The notes below the pieces were generated by a model, which was not told where the DNA came from, did not search any database, and saw only the letters and a program-made list of their open reading frames with translations. Shown piece after piece: positions 26,265-33,616 of a stretch of 51,466 nt of DNA; within the stretch, counting starts at the first letter, position 1; every line of letters begins with the position of its first letter. The translations under genes and the position numbers were made by a program. The DNA comes from Vicinamibacterales bacterium (GTDB lineage: Bacteria > Acidobacteriota > Vicinamibacteria > Vicinamibacterales > UBA8438). The stretch covers positions 1 through 51,466 of the forward strand of contig CALLXD010000032.1 in the NCBI GenBank assembly GCA_937766455.1. Reading direction: 5' to 3'.

Positions 26265-27422
26265 TTATGGGTTGACTGCCGACTCTGCGGCTGCGGTCAC
26301 CTGTTGATACTTGCGCTTCTCGCGGGAGGCGCGTACCAGAAATTTCGCGTAGGGCACGACCTGTTTGATCGCGGAGACATTCATCTGGCACGGGCTCAGA
26401 CAGCTCGGGCACTCGTTGTTGATGACGTGGTCTCGCTGGGCCTGGCTCTTGTCGCTGAAGTAGATCTCGCCAGGGTCCTGATCGCGGACGTTGCCGACCA
26501 CATCGCTGTTCTCGCAGAAGAACATGCCGCCGTCCGGGTTCAGCATGATGCCCTGCGTCTGGAACGGGCACGGCGCCTGCCGGTGGTAGCCGTTGGCAAT
26601 CATGTCCGCGTAGTGCATGTAGATGTAGTTCTGCCCGTCGAGCAACGGATCGATGCGCACGCGGTCCAGGAAGAACTGTCGCATCTGTTCCTCTTCTTCG
26701 CCGACCGGCTTGCACGTGTCGGCGAGATCGAGGTTGCTGAGCATCGTGTCGGTAAACCGCACCATGTTGAAGACGATGTCCAGGTCTTCGCTCCGCGCCC
26801 AGTTCAGGATGTTGTCCGCGTCGCCGAGGTTCTGCGAGAAAATCGTTGTCGAGATCCCGAAATTGAAGGTGTACTGCTTCTGCAGTGCCTGCATCGCGCG
26901 AATGGTCTCGCCGGCTTTCTCGAAACCGCGTGGCACGTTGCGCACGTCGTTGTGCATCTCTTCCACACCGTCTATCGAGACGCGGAAGCTGAAGATGATG
27001 CCGCGCTCGTCGCAGAGCTTGACGATGTCGGTCAGCATCGGAATCGCCCGGTGCGGGGTCAGGCCGGTCGTGTTCAGTCCGAACTTACGCAGCCGCGGCA
27101 ACCTGTCGAGCATCACGCGGCAGATGTCGACCAGATCGTTGCGTGTCGTTGGCTCGCCGCCCGAGACGTTGGCATTCTCGATGTACTTCCAGAAGGGCGA
27201 GTCGAAGGTGTGCTCGATTTCTTCGAGCGACATATCCGACTTGCGGTCGCCACGCTTCCAGTTGCTGCACATCTCGCACCGCGCGTCACAGACAAACGTG
27301 CAGTGATAGATCAACACCGTCGGGTGTATGGGCTTGAACCTCGCGATCGCGGCGTTGGCCATGTCGCGGGGTACGCCGGCGGCGGCGCGAGCGAGATACT
27401 TCGCAGCATAGATTTGCGGCAT
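26265..27422 (-). CDS. Radical SAM protein with SPASM-type C-terminal domain
   Basis: 385 residues. The radical SAM cluster ligands are CDARCEMC (C45, C49, C52; CxxxCxxC), followed by the SAM-binding strand blocks NVSGGEPTTR and ISFRVSIDGVEE-like features of the TIM barrel. The C-terminal region holds the auxiliary-cluster cysteines of a SPASM/twitch domain: CPFQTQG, FFCENSD, CPSCLSPC. Such enzymes modify peptides, sugars or lipids. It is the last gene of a minus-strand run with a CmcI-like methyltransferase, a flippase-like protein and another methyltransferase, so a role in glycan or lipid modification is more likely than RiPP maturation; no precursor peptide is visible nearby. Confidence 0.87.
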   Translation of the reverse strand: MPQIYAAKYLARAAAGVPRDMANAAIARFKPIHPTVLIYHCTFVCDARCEMCSNWKRGDRKSDMSLEEIEHTFDSPFWKYIENANVSGGEPTTRNDLVDICRVMLDRLPRLRKFGLNTTGLTPHRAIPMLTDIVKLCDERGIIFSFRVSIDGVEEMHNDVRNVPRGFEKAGETIRAMQALQKQYTFNFGISTTIFSQNLGDADNILNWARSEDLDIVFNMVRFTDTMLSNLDLADTCKPVGEEEEQMRQFFLDRVRIDPLLDGQNYIYMHYADMIANGYHRQAPCPFQTQGIMLNPDGGMFFCENSDVVGNVRDQDPGEIYFSDKSQAQRDHVINNECPSCLSPCQMNVSAIKQVVPYAKFLVRASREKRKYQQVTAAAESAVNP

Positions 27423-27432
27423 TAAGTTATAG

Positions 27433-27461
27433 ATTCTACAGGGCTTTTTGCCGGCCGTAAA
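27433..27461 (-). promoter_or_regulatory. Candidate promoter of the radical SAM gene
   Basis: On the minus strand TTTACG (27456-27461), 17-bp spacer, TAGAAT (27433-27438). The -10 box ends 10 bp before the ATG, so the transcript would be nearly leaderless. If real, the gene can be expressed apart from the upstream methyltransferase genes. Confidence 0.3.
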
Positions 27462-27467
27462 GTGCGG

Positions 27468-28205
27468 TCAGGCGCCCGGGGCCTTCTTGAGATAGCCGCC
27501 AGCATTAAAGGTGAGATAGAGCTTCTCCCGGGAGCGGTCCACCGTAAAACCGGGGGTGCCGGCCAGGAACTCCTCGACCGCTTCGGCCGGCCCAGGTCCG
27601 AAGTCCGGCTCGATCGGATGACCGTTGAGATTCGTGTCTTCCACAATCAGGTAGCTGCCCGGGCTGACAATCGCTGCGTAACGATGTAGCTCTGCCAAGA
27701 CGTGTGGTTTTCGGTGGTCCGAGTCGAGGATGACCACGATGGGCCCATCGCACCCCGCCGTTTCTTGGAGGACCCGGTCGAACGTCTCGTCGCTGGTCGA
27801 CGAGCCGGTCAGATACGTAATACGTGGGTGCTCGGGTCGGCCGTCGCGGTGCTCGACGTCGACCGTCACAACCTTGCCCTGGCCGACCATGTCGCAGATC
27901 GAGGCCAGATACAGCGCGCTGCCCCCAAACGCCGTTCCGCATTCCACGATGACCGCTGGTTTCAATTCGACGATCAGCTCCTGGTAGATCCAGAGATCCA
28001 GCGGGCACTTGAGAATCGCATGACCCATCCAGAAGGTATTCCGCCAGGTCATATTGAATGCGCGGGCATCGAAATACAGGCGGTGGAACTGGTCCACGAT
28101 CCCTTGTTCATCGTCGCGACTTACATAGAGACGGCGGTAGAACGCGCCTCGGAGCGTCCTGATCTCGTGCATGAGCGCGCGCGATAGCGTGGTGAGTGGA
28201 TTCAT
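27468..28205 (-). CDS. CmcI/rhamnosyl O-methyltransferase family protein
   Basis: 245 residues. The start is the ATG at 28205, which overlaps the stop of the upstream gene (TGATG) and has GAGGA about 8 bp before it. The AdoMet site is AVIVECGTAFGGSALYLASI, followed by VVTVDVEHRD, ILDSDHRKPHVLAELH and LIVEDTNLNGHP. This is the cephalosporin hydroxylase/CmcI family layout, whose characterised members methylate antibiotic or glycolipid sugars (for example rhamnosyl residues). In this locus, O-methylation of a surface sugar is the best guess. Confidence 0.83.
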   Translation of the reverse strand: MNPLTTLSRALMHEIRTLRGAFYRRLYVSRDDEQGIVDQFHRLYFDARAFNMTWRNTFWMGHAILKCPLDLWIYQELIVELKPAVIVECGTAFGGSALYLASICDMVGQGKVVTVDVEHRDGRPEHPRITYLTGSSTSDETFDRVLQETAGCDGPIVVILDSDHRKPHVLAELHRYAAIVSPGSYLIVEDTNLNGHPIEPDFGPGPAEAVEEFLAGTPGFTVDRSREKLYLTFNAGGYLKKAPGA

Positions 28206-29146
28206 CAACTGAGTCCTCGTGAGCGAGAGCGAAAGTGGAGCAGTGCGCCCGGCAAGGTGCTCAACACCCCCATCAGCACATAGAGAGTCGACATGGCGAG
28301 GGACTGTGCGTCAGGCACGCCGACCGGTCGCAGCAGCCAGACGATGACGCCCTGACCAAAGCCGAAGCCACCGATCGAGACAGGCAGTAGAATCGCCACG
28401 ATGCCGATCGGCATGAATGCGAGATAGTAGCTGAAGGGGACGTCGAAACCGAGTCCTTCGCCCAGGACGTAGGCCTGGGCCACCCGCACGATCTGCACGA
28501 CGAGAGACAGTGCCGTGAGCGCACCGAGCAGACTCGGATATCGGCGATAGCCGCCCAGTGCTTCGGCTAGGCGCCGGGCGCGGCTGAACCACGGCCGCGT
28601 GGCCCATGTGGTCGGGACGAGGAGCGGCAGTAGCCGGTCTGCCCACAGGAATACACCAGCACCGAGGGTCACCAGCACGGCAAGCGCGATGCTCCAGCGT
28701 TGCAAGTCTGCCTCGCCTTGGCCTGTCCAGAAGACCAGTCCCACGACGGCGAGGAGCGCCAGGGAATACAAGCCCAGATACCGGTCGATGGTGACCATCG
28801 CCACCGAGTCGATCCCGCGGTCCGTTCGTCCCGCGAGGACGAACGCCCGCGCGGCATCGGCACCGATGCCGCTCGGCAGAAAGTTGCCCAGATACGACCC
28901 GACCAGGTAGACCCAGACCGCCGACTTGAGCGGAAGGGCCATGCCCGCGCGGCGGAGGAGCAGCAACCATCGGCTCAGCATCAGCACGCGGTCAACGACA
29001 ACGAGCGTCACCGCGGTCAACAGATGTGCCGGATTGATGGCAAGCGTGGCCCGGGCCGTCTCGGCCATGTCTATCTGGGAGGCGAGATAGCCGAGTAGCG
29101 CCACGCTCAGGCCCGCTCGGAACCAGGGCGCTGTAACGAACGTCAC
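28205..29146 (-). CDS. Lysylphosphatidylglycerol synthase TM region/UPF0104 family membrane protein
   Basis: 313 residues, GTG start overlapping the stop of the upstream methyltransferase. Eight or so TM helices with family hallmarks: LVVVDRVLMLSRWLLLL, the SYLGNFLPSGIGADAARAF loop (the diagnostic N.LPS..GGD-like motif), and MPIGIVAILLPVSIGGFGFGQG. Members of this group (AglD/MprF-TM/flippase-like) sit in polymer synthesis loci and are thought to move lipid-linked intermediates. Here it is sandwiched between two methyltransferases in one translationally coupled unit. Confidence 0.85.
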   Translation of the reverse strand: MTFVTAPWFRAGLSVALLGYLASQIDMAETARATLAINPAHLLTAVTLVVVDRVLMLSRWLLLLRRAGMALPLKSAVWVYLVGSYLGNFLPSGIGADAARAFVLAGRTDRGIDSVAMVTIDRYLGLYSLALLAVVGLVFWTGQGEADLQRWSIALAVLVTLGAGVFLWADRLLPLLVPTTWATRPWFSRARRLAEALGGYRRYPSLLGALTALSLVVQIVRVAQAYVLGEGLGFDVPFSYYLAFMPIGIVAILLPVSIGGFGFGQGVIVWLLRPVGVPDAQSLAMSTLYVLMGVLSTLPGALLHFRSRSRGLS

Positions 29147-29862
29147 GAGGCCGATGGTTTGCGGGCTACGAAGGTGAGTGTCTCGAACAAGTTCTTGCGA
29201 ACGCGAAACAGCATCTCTTCCGTGCGGGTGTAGCGGCTCAGGGCGTCGAGGCCTGGGATGTTTGCGAGGAGCGACCCCGCGGCCAGGAGATCCCGCGCGG
29301 GGCCTGTGGCGACGCCAATGCTGCGCACGACGCGGTCAACATCGAAGCCGCCGTCACACAGGAGCTGGCGCATACGTCGCTCGGTCGTCACGAAGTTGTG
29401 GGTGTAGTCCACATCCCAGAAGAAGGTCCGTTCCTTGAGGTAGTCGGGCACCACGATGAAGCAGACGCCGCCTGGCCGCAGGGCTCGCAACGCCTCGCTG
29501 ACGAATTCTCGGGCAGCGTCGATGCCAGACATATGCTCGAGGACCTGATCGGCGTACAGCACATCGCAACTGGCGTCGTCGGCGACAATGGGCGGGGCCC
29601 AGGCGAGGGTGATATCGAGGCCCTTGGCCCGCAGCGCATCGGCCAGCGTCTCACTGGCCTCGATCGCCCGATAGCGCCAGCCAGAGGCGACGGCGCGAGC
29701 CGCCAGGGTTCCCGTGCCTGGACCGATCTCAAGCAGGTCGCCGGGAGGGGCGATCGCCTCTTCGAGCAGGCCTAGGCGGGAGCGCTCGATCCGCCCGCGC
29801 CGGGCGCTGCCAAAGGTCGTAAGCTGACGTTGAGAAAACCACCGGTAGAAGGTGTCAGACAC
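29143..29862 (-). CDS. SAM-dependent methyltransferase
   Basis: 239 residues from the GTG at 29862 (VSDTFYRWFSQRQL). No ATG is available and the frame is open upstream to 29982, so the start is uncertain. The AdoMet motif is LLEIGPGTGTLAARAVASG, followed by YRAIEAS, DVLYADQVLEHM and LRPGGVCFIVVPDYL. The ending block DALSRYTRTEEMLFRVRKNL is shared with methyltransferases of glycan loci. Its stop overlaps the next gene's start. It follows the lipoprotein gene at 29951 by 88 bp and could be read from the same promoter. Confidence 0.8.
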   Translation of the reverse strand: MSDTFYRWFSQRQLTTFGSARRGRIERSRLGLLEEAIAPPGDLLEIGPGTGTLAARAVASGWRYRAIEASETLADALRAKGLDITLAWAPPIVADDASCDVLYADQVLEHMSGIDAAREFVSEALRALRPGGVCFIVVPDYLKERTFFWDVDYTHNFVTTERRMRQLLCDGGFDVDRVVRSIGVATGPARDLLAAGSLLANIPGLDALSRYTRTEEMLFRVRKNLFETLTFVARKPSAS

Positions 29863-29950
29863 GCGAACGAACTCTACTGCATATCGCGGCCCAATGCATC
29901 CCGCCTCGCTCGGCGGACCAGCGAGGCCGCGCGGCGGAAACTGCCCTGGC

Positions 29951-31462
29951 TCAGGGGCGCGGGTAGATCCAGGCACCGGCACCTAACCCGGTCTGATTGA
30001 TCCAGGCTGGTGCTGACCCCGAGCCAGTGGGGCACACGGCAAGGATGACGTCGATGATGTAGACCTCGTCGCTCCCGTCACTCTGACCAGCCCCGTAGTG
30101 GTAGTCTACGACGTCGACCGAGATGTGATTGCAGTCTCCCCGCTTGCAGTTCCAGGCCCAACGAGTGTCCTTCAGCCGTAGCCGCCTCACTACCTCATCC
30201 ATGAAATCCCAGCTGCCTCCGTCTTCGACGCAGGAGTTGTAGAGCGCCTCGGGGAATTCTGCGGCGACAGCGTCGATAAGGGCTGATTCATTTGGCAGCG
30301 GCAACTGGCCCCCGGCGGGTGGGTCGGGCGTACGTCCTCCGCCCCCGCCCCCGCCACTGGACGGTGTCCTGAACGGCTGCGGAGCAGACCATGAGGTGGT
30401 GATGTTGGCGTTCGAGGCGCTCACTCGCCAGAAATACGAGCGACCCGCTTCCAGGTCATTGCCCAGCGTCGCTGTGGTGGTGCCGCTGCCGGATGCGGCA
30501 ACCACAACCGAGGCGACTGGACTGCTGAACGACGTGTCTCCGGCGACCTCGAAGCGGTAGTTCACGGTCCCCGCCGGTCCGGAGATGGTACCGTTCCTCG
30601 CCGTCAATGTCGGGCGCACCGTGGCTGTCGTGGTGTTGCCGACCGGGCTGATGGGCACCGGCGTGCCGATGATGACCGGTGCCGGCGGCGTGCGAAAACT
30701 GGTGCTATCCCAGGGGCCAAGCACCTGACCGTCTCGCGCCGTTGCGAACACCCGCACACGCCAATAGAACAATTGGTCGTAGGGGAGCCCGCCTGGTTCG
30801 AATGAGGTGATGTCGCCCCCGGACGGAGGCGTCTCGAGCACGGCCGTCAGAGTCGCGAAGCCGGCGTCAGTGGATAGCTCGAACCGGTACTTCGTCGATT
30901 CGGCCGGCCCCGTGATCGTCGCGTGTGCGGCCACGAGTGTGGGGGCGTTCCCGACGATCGTCACTCCGCCAGCCGGGCTGCTCGCTGTTGGCGCGCCGAT
31001 GATCACCGGCGTAAACAACTCAAACGAGGCCGCGGGGGAGTATTCGCCGCTGTTGGCGCCATCCACAGCTCTCGTTCGCCAAAAGTAGACGCCCGGCTCC
31101 AGTGCCTGGGCCAGGTCCACGATGACCTCGCCAGAGGCTGCGGGTTCGATCCCGATCAGGTCGAGGACGACCTGGGCGAACGCTGCATCCGAGGCGACCT
31201 GTAACTCGTAGGTGAAGGGCCGCACGCTGTTCGATTCGGAACTCATGAAGCGCAGCGTGACCGGTTGCTCGGTTTCGGCCAGCAGCAGACCATTCGCGGG
31301 TTGCACCGCGGACGGGGTGGTGATGAGAACGCCCGCCAGCGGACCGGCAATTTGGGGGCTCAGCGGATTCGTGCTGCGCTCTGCGTCGCAGGCCGAGAGG
31401 CCCATTATCAGGCCGCTGAGACTGACAATCGTGAAAGCCGTCCTGCAAATATTGCTCGTCAC
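29951..31462 (-). CDS. Lipoprotein with three FN3/Ig-like modules and a novel C-terminal domain
   Basis: 503 residues, GTG start with AGGAG upstream. The signal peptide ends in the lipobox GLSAC, so the mature protein is lipid-anchored at Cys25. Three modules of about 100 residues follow (about 50-145, 150-250, 255-365), each closing with the strand pattern YFWRTRA / FYWRVRV / YFWRVSA and a final SF.TP. A Gly-rich linker (seven Gly in a row) leads to a 115-residue C-terminal domain with Cys in YNSCVED, WNCKRGDCN and LAVCPTG. I know no named family for this domain. It is 97 percent identical at DNA level to the end of the lipoprotein gene at 33617. Confidence 0.8.
   Translation of the reverse strand: MTSNICRTAFTIVSLSGLIMGLSACDAERSTNPLSPQIAGPLAGVLITTPSAVQPANGLLLAETEQPVTLRFMSSESNSVRPFTYELQVASDAAFAQVVLDLIGIEPAASGEVIVDLAQALEPGVYFWRTRAVDGANSGEYSPAASFELFTPVIIGAPTASSPAGGVTIVGNAPTLVAAHATITGPAESTKYRFELSTDAGFATLTAVLETPPSGGDITSFEPGGLPYDQLFYWRVRVFATARDGQVLGPWDSTSFRTPPAPVIIGTPVPISPVGNTTTATVRPTLTARNGTISGPAGTVNYRFEVAGDTSFSSPVASVVVAASGSGTTTATLGNDLEAGRSYFWRVSASNANITTSWSAPQPFRTPSSGGGGGGGRTPDPPAGGQLPLPNESALIDAVAAEFPEALYNSCVEDGGSWDFMDEVVRRLRLKDTRWAWNCKRGDCNHISVDVVDYHYGAGQSDGSDEVYIIDVILAVCPTGSGSAPAWINQTGLGAGAWIYPRP
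29958..30302 (-). repeat. 345-bp near-identical repeat, copy A (lipoprotein C-terminal domain)
   Basis: Aligns without gaps to 33621-33965 (offset 3663) with about nine mismatches, most at the upstream end of the domain. It covers the last 115 or so codons of the lipoprotein gene. Flanking sequence on both sides is unrelated. Confidence 0.9.
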
Positions 31463-31570
31463 CGTTCACTCCTGGAGTCATCCGCACCGTGCGGCGAGCC
31501 AACCTTGTCTATGTACTCGGTCGTTGCACCGATTTCAGACAGGGCTCGCGGGGCTACAAGGTCTGAGAGA

Positions 31571-31586
31571 AGCAAATACCGTGCCC
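31571..31586 (-). promoter_or_regulatory. Sigma-54-type promoter before the lipoprotein gene
   Basis: Read on the minus strand the site is GGGCACGGTATTTGCT, matching the -24/-12 consensus TGGCACG-N4-TTGCW at every fixed position except the first T. The GG and GC elements are spaced by the required 10 bp. It lies 109 bp before the GTG of the lipoprotein gene at 31462. Expression would need RpoN and an enhancer-binding protein; neither is encoded here. Confidence 0.5.
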
Positions 31587-31697
31587 TTTTTGCATGGGAA
31601 CGGGCAGACTCCCGGCGTTGGTCACGCGGATAGGAAGCCGAACCGAGGATTGGGGGCTGGGTGGTGGCGCGGAAACCGGTGAGACCGGAGGGGGGAG

Positions 31698-31716
31698 CGC
31701 TCGGCGCCCCCGAGCG
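31698..31716 (-). terminator. Hairpin after the FG-GAP gene
   Basis: Seven-base stem CGCTCGG (31698-31704) / CCGAGCG (31710-31716) with a five-base loop, directly after the stop codon of the minus-strand FG-GAP gene. No T tract follows, so termination strength is doubtful. Confidence 0.35.
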
Positions 31717-31717
31717 A

Positions 31718-33514
31718 CTACCGTCCGTCGACGGTGACGGTCTGGTTCGCGGCCACGCCGGTGATCGTGCGGAGTGTGCCGTCGAGGAAGGTGACGATAA
31801 TCGTCACCGTGCTGGTCGAGCCAAGACCAAAATGCAGCGTGGGGTCGTCCTGAGCGATGTATCCATTGCTGCTGCGGGCCTCGCGCATACCGATCATACC
31901 GGCGCCAATCAGGCCGTCTGGGTAGATTGACACCTTCGCCCCGAAGGCACCGAGCTGTCCCTGAGGAGAGATCAGGATGACTTTCAACCAGTTGGCGCCA
32001 CTGACGTTGTTGCGAACCAGCCAGTTGTCGCTTCTCTTCGCGCCGATCGCAAAGTCCACATCGCCGTCGCCATCGATATCAGCGAACGCAATGGCCCGAG
32101 GGTCGTCGATACCGGCCACCGGTACTGCCGGACCAGGCGTGAATGAGCCCCCGCCGTCGTTCAGATACGACACGTCGTCGCCCGCGAAGATCAGGTCGAG
32201 GTCCTGGTCGTTGTCGAGGTCGGCGAACCCGCCCATAAACCCGATGACGTTGTTGAAGTCTCGGATCCGCACGAAGGTGCCGCCGTCGTTTCTGAACAGA
32301 TGGCCGTTGCGGAGGTCGCTGGGGTCGAGGTCGACGAGGAGCATATCCTGGTCGCCGTCCGTGTCGATGTCAGCCATGGTGATACCGCTGGCCGCATCGC
32401 GGTCAATTCCGAGGCTCGCCGCGCTGACGGCAGAGAAGGTGCCGCCGTCGTTGCGTAGCACCACGAGTCGGCCGCTTCGGTTCGCGGCGATCAGATCGAT
32501 GTCGCCGTCGCCGTCGTAGTCCGTGTCGGTCACGCCCTGCCCGGCCAGCGCGTCGTACGCCGCCCCGGACCTGACGTCGGTGAACTGGAAGCCGCCGTCG
32601 TTGCGATACAGCTCGTTGCGCTCACCCGCCGGGTCACCCTCACCGAGGAAACCGGATACCGAGTAGATGTCGAGGTCTCCGTCGCGATCCATGTCGAACG
32701 TCACCAGGCCCCGCGTGCCTTCGGCGCGCGCCAGCATACTGGCCGGGGTGACGTCGGTGAAGAAGCCCTGGCCGTTGTTCCGGAAGATGTTATTGGGCGC
32801 GCCGAACCCGGTGGCGCCGTTGACCAGATCGAAATCTCCGTCGTGGTCCAGATCGGCGAAGACGGCCCCGTGCGAGCCGACATCGAAGTCAGCGATGCCG
32901 CGCGCAGCGCCCGACTCCGTGAAGGTCCCATTGGCGCCGTTCAGGAAGAACAGGTCGTCCTGTGGAACATCAAAATTCATCGTGATGTACAGGTCAGGGT
33001 GGCCCCCGCCCGTGGTGTCCGCGAACATCACACCGTGGCCACCAAGCACAGACGGCGCGATGCCTGCCGTCACCGAGATGTCGGTGAACGAGAGCGGGGT
33101 ACTCGGTGTGGCAGGAGCGGCCGGCGTAACGAAGCTGCGGGTGGGTGACCACGGCCCAGCCGTCCCGTCCAGTTCTGCGCGTACGCGCCACCAGTAGCTC
33201 GTTGAGTACGCGAGCGGGGGTGCGACGCTGAACTCGGTCATGCCTGGCCCTTGAGCGACGACCCCGAGCGCCTCGAGCGCCATGCGGCCGGCATCGTAGA
33301 CCTCGAAACGGTGTAGGAAGACACCGTTGACATACGTGCCTTGTGCGTTTTCGACGACCAATGTAGGCGTGTGTGTGGTGAGGACCGCGGCGTCAGTTGG
33401 GCTGACTTGAGTCGGGGCCCCAGCTTTGAGCGTCTGTGCCGTCGACGTAACGGGAAACGCTAACGTGCAGATGGATGCGACGACGAGACCGCATAGGAAT
33501 TGAGTATCAAGCAT
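31718..33514 (-). CDS. Secreted FG-GAP/VCBS repeat protein with ASPIC/UnbV C-terminal domain
   Basis: 598 residues from the ATG at 33514, which has AGGGTGG upstream and opens a signal peptide (VVASICTLAFPVTSTAQ). An FN3-like module like those of the two flanking lipoproteins comes first (ending YWWRVRAELDG...SFVTP), then about seven FG-GAP repeats with the calcium-binding D.D.DGD.D core (for example DMDRDGDLDIY, DYDGDGDIDLI, DIDGDGDVDFA), then the ASPIC/UnbV domain (GAFGAKVSIYPDG, LHFGLGS). The beta-propeller type fold is used for adhesion or carbohydrate binding on the cell surface. It lies between two lipoproteins and is likely exported with them. Confidence 0.85.
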   Translation of the reverse strand: MLDTQFLCGLVVASICTLAFPVTSTAQTLKAGAPTQVSPTDAAVLTTHTPTLVVENAQGTYVNGVFLHRFEVYDAGRMALEALGVVAQGPGMTEFSVAPPLAYSTSYWWRVRAELDGTAGPWSPTRSFVTPAAPATPSTPLSFTDISVTAGIAPSVLGGHGVMFADTTGGGHPDLYITMNFDVPQDDLFFLNGANGTFTESGAARGIADFDVGSHGAVFADLDHDGDFDLVNGATGFGAPNNIFRNNGQGFFTDVTPASMLARAEGTRGLVTFDMDRDGDLDIYSVSGFLGEGDPAGERNELYRNDGGFQFTDVRSGAAYDALAGQGVTDTDYDGDGDIDLIAANRSGRLVVLRNDGGTFSAVSAASLGIDRDAASGITMADIDTDGDQDMLLVDLDPSDLRNGHLFRNDGGTFVRIRDFNNVIGFMGGFADLDNDQDLDLIFAGDDVSYLNDGGGSFTPGPAVPVAGIDDPRAIAFADIDGDGDVDFAIGAKRSDNWLVRNNVSGANWLKVILISPQGQLGAFGAKVSIYPDGLIGAGMIGMREARSSNGYIAQDDPTLHFGLGSTSTVTIIVTFLDGTLRTITGVAANQTVTVDGR

Positions 33515-33559
33515 GGACCACCCTAGAAATGTGCTCGTCATCGAGGCTCGATGAGTCGG

Positions 33560-33592
33560 TCACGCCGGCAGACGATTCGTCTGCCGGCGTGA
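33560..33592 (-). terminator. Perfect 33-bp palindrome after the second lipoprotein gene
   Basis: A 16-bp perfect stem, TCACGCCGGCAGACGA and its complement, around a single central base at 33576. It lies 24 bp behind the stop of the lipoprotein gene at 33617 and 45 bp before the FG-GAP start. No T tract follows. It may act as a terminator or mRNA-stabilising hairpin. Confidence 0.5.
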
Positions 33593-33616
33593 GGAGGCAG
33601 GTGCGAGTCGGCTGGT

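Noticed and set aside
26304..27425. 373-codon plus-strand open frame
   Set aside because: Almost exact antisense of the radical SAM gene, which carries intact cluster-binding motifs.
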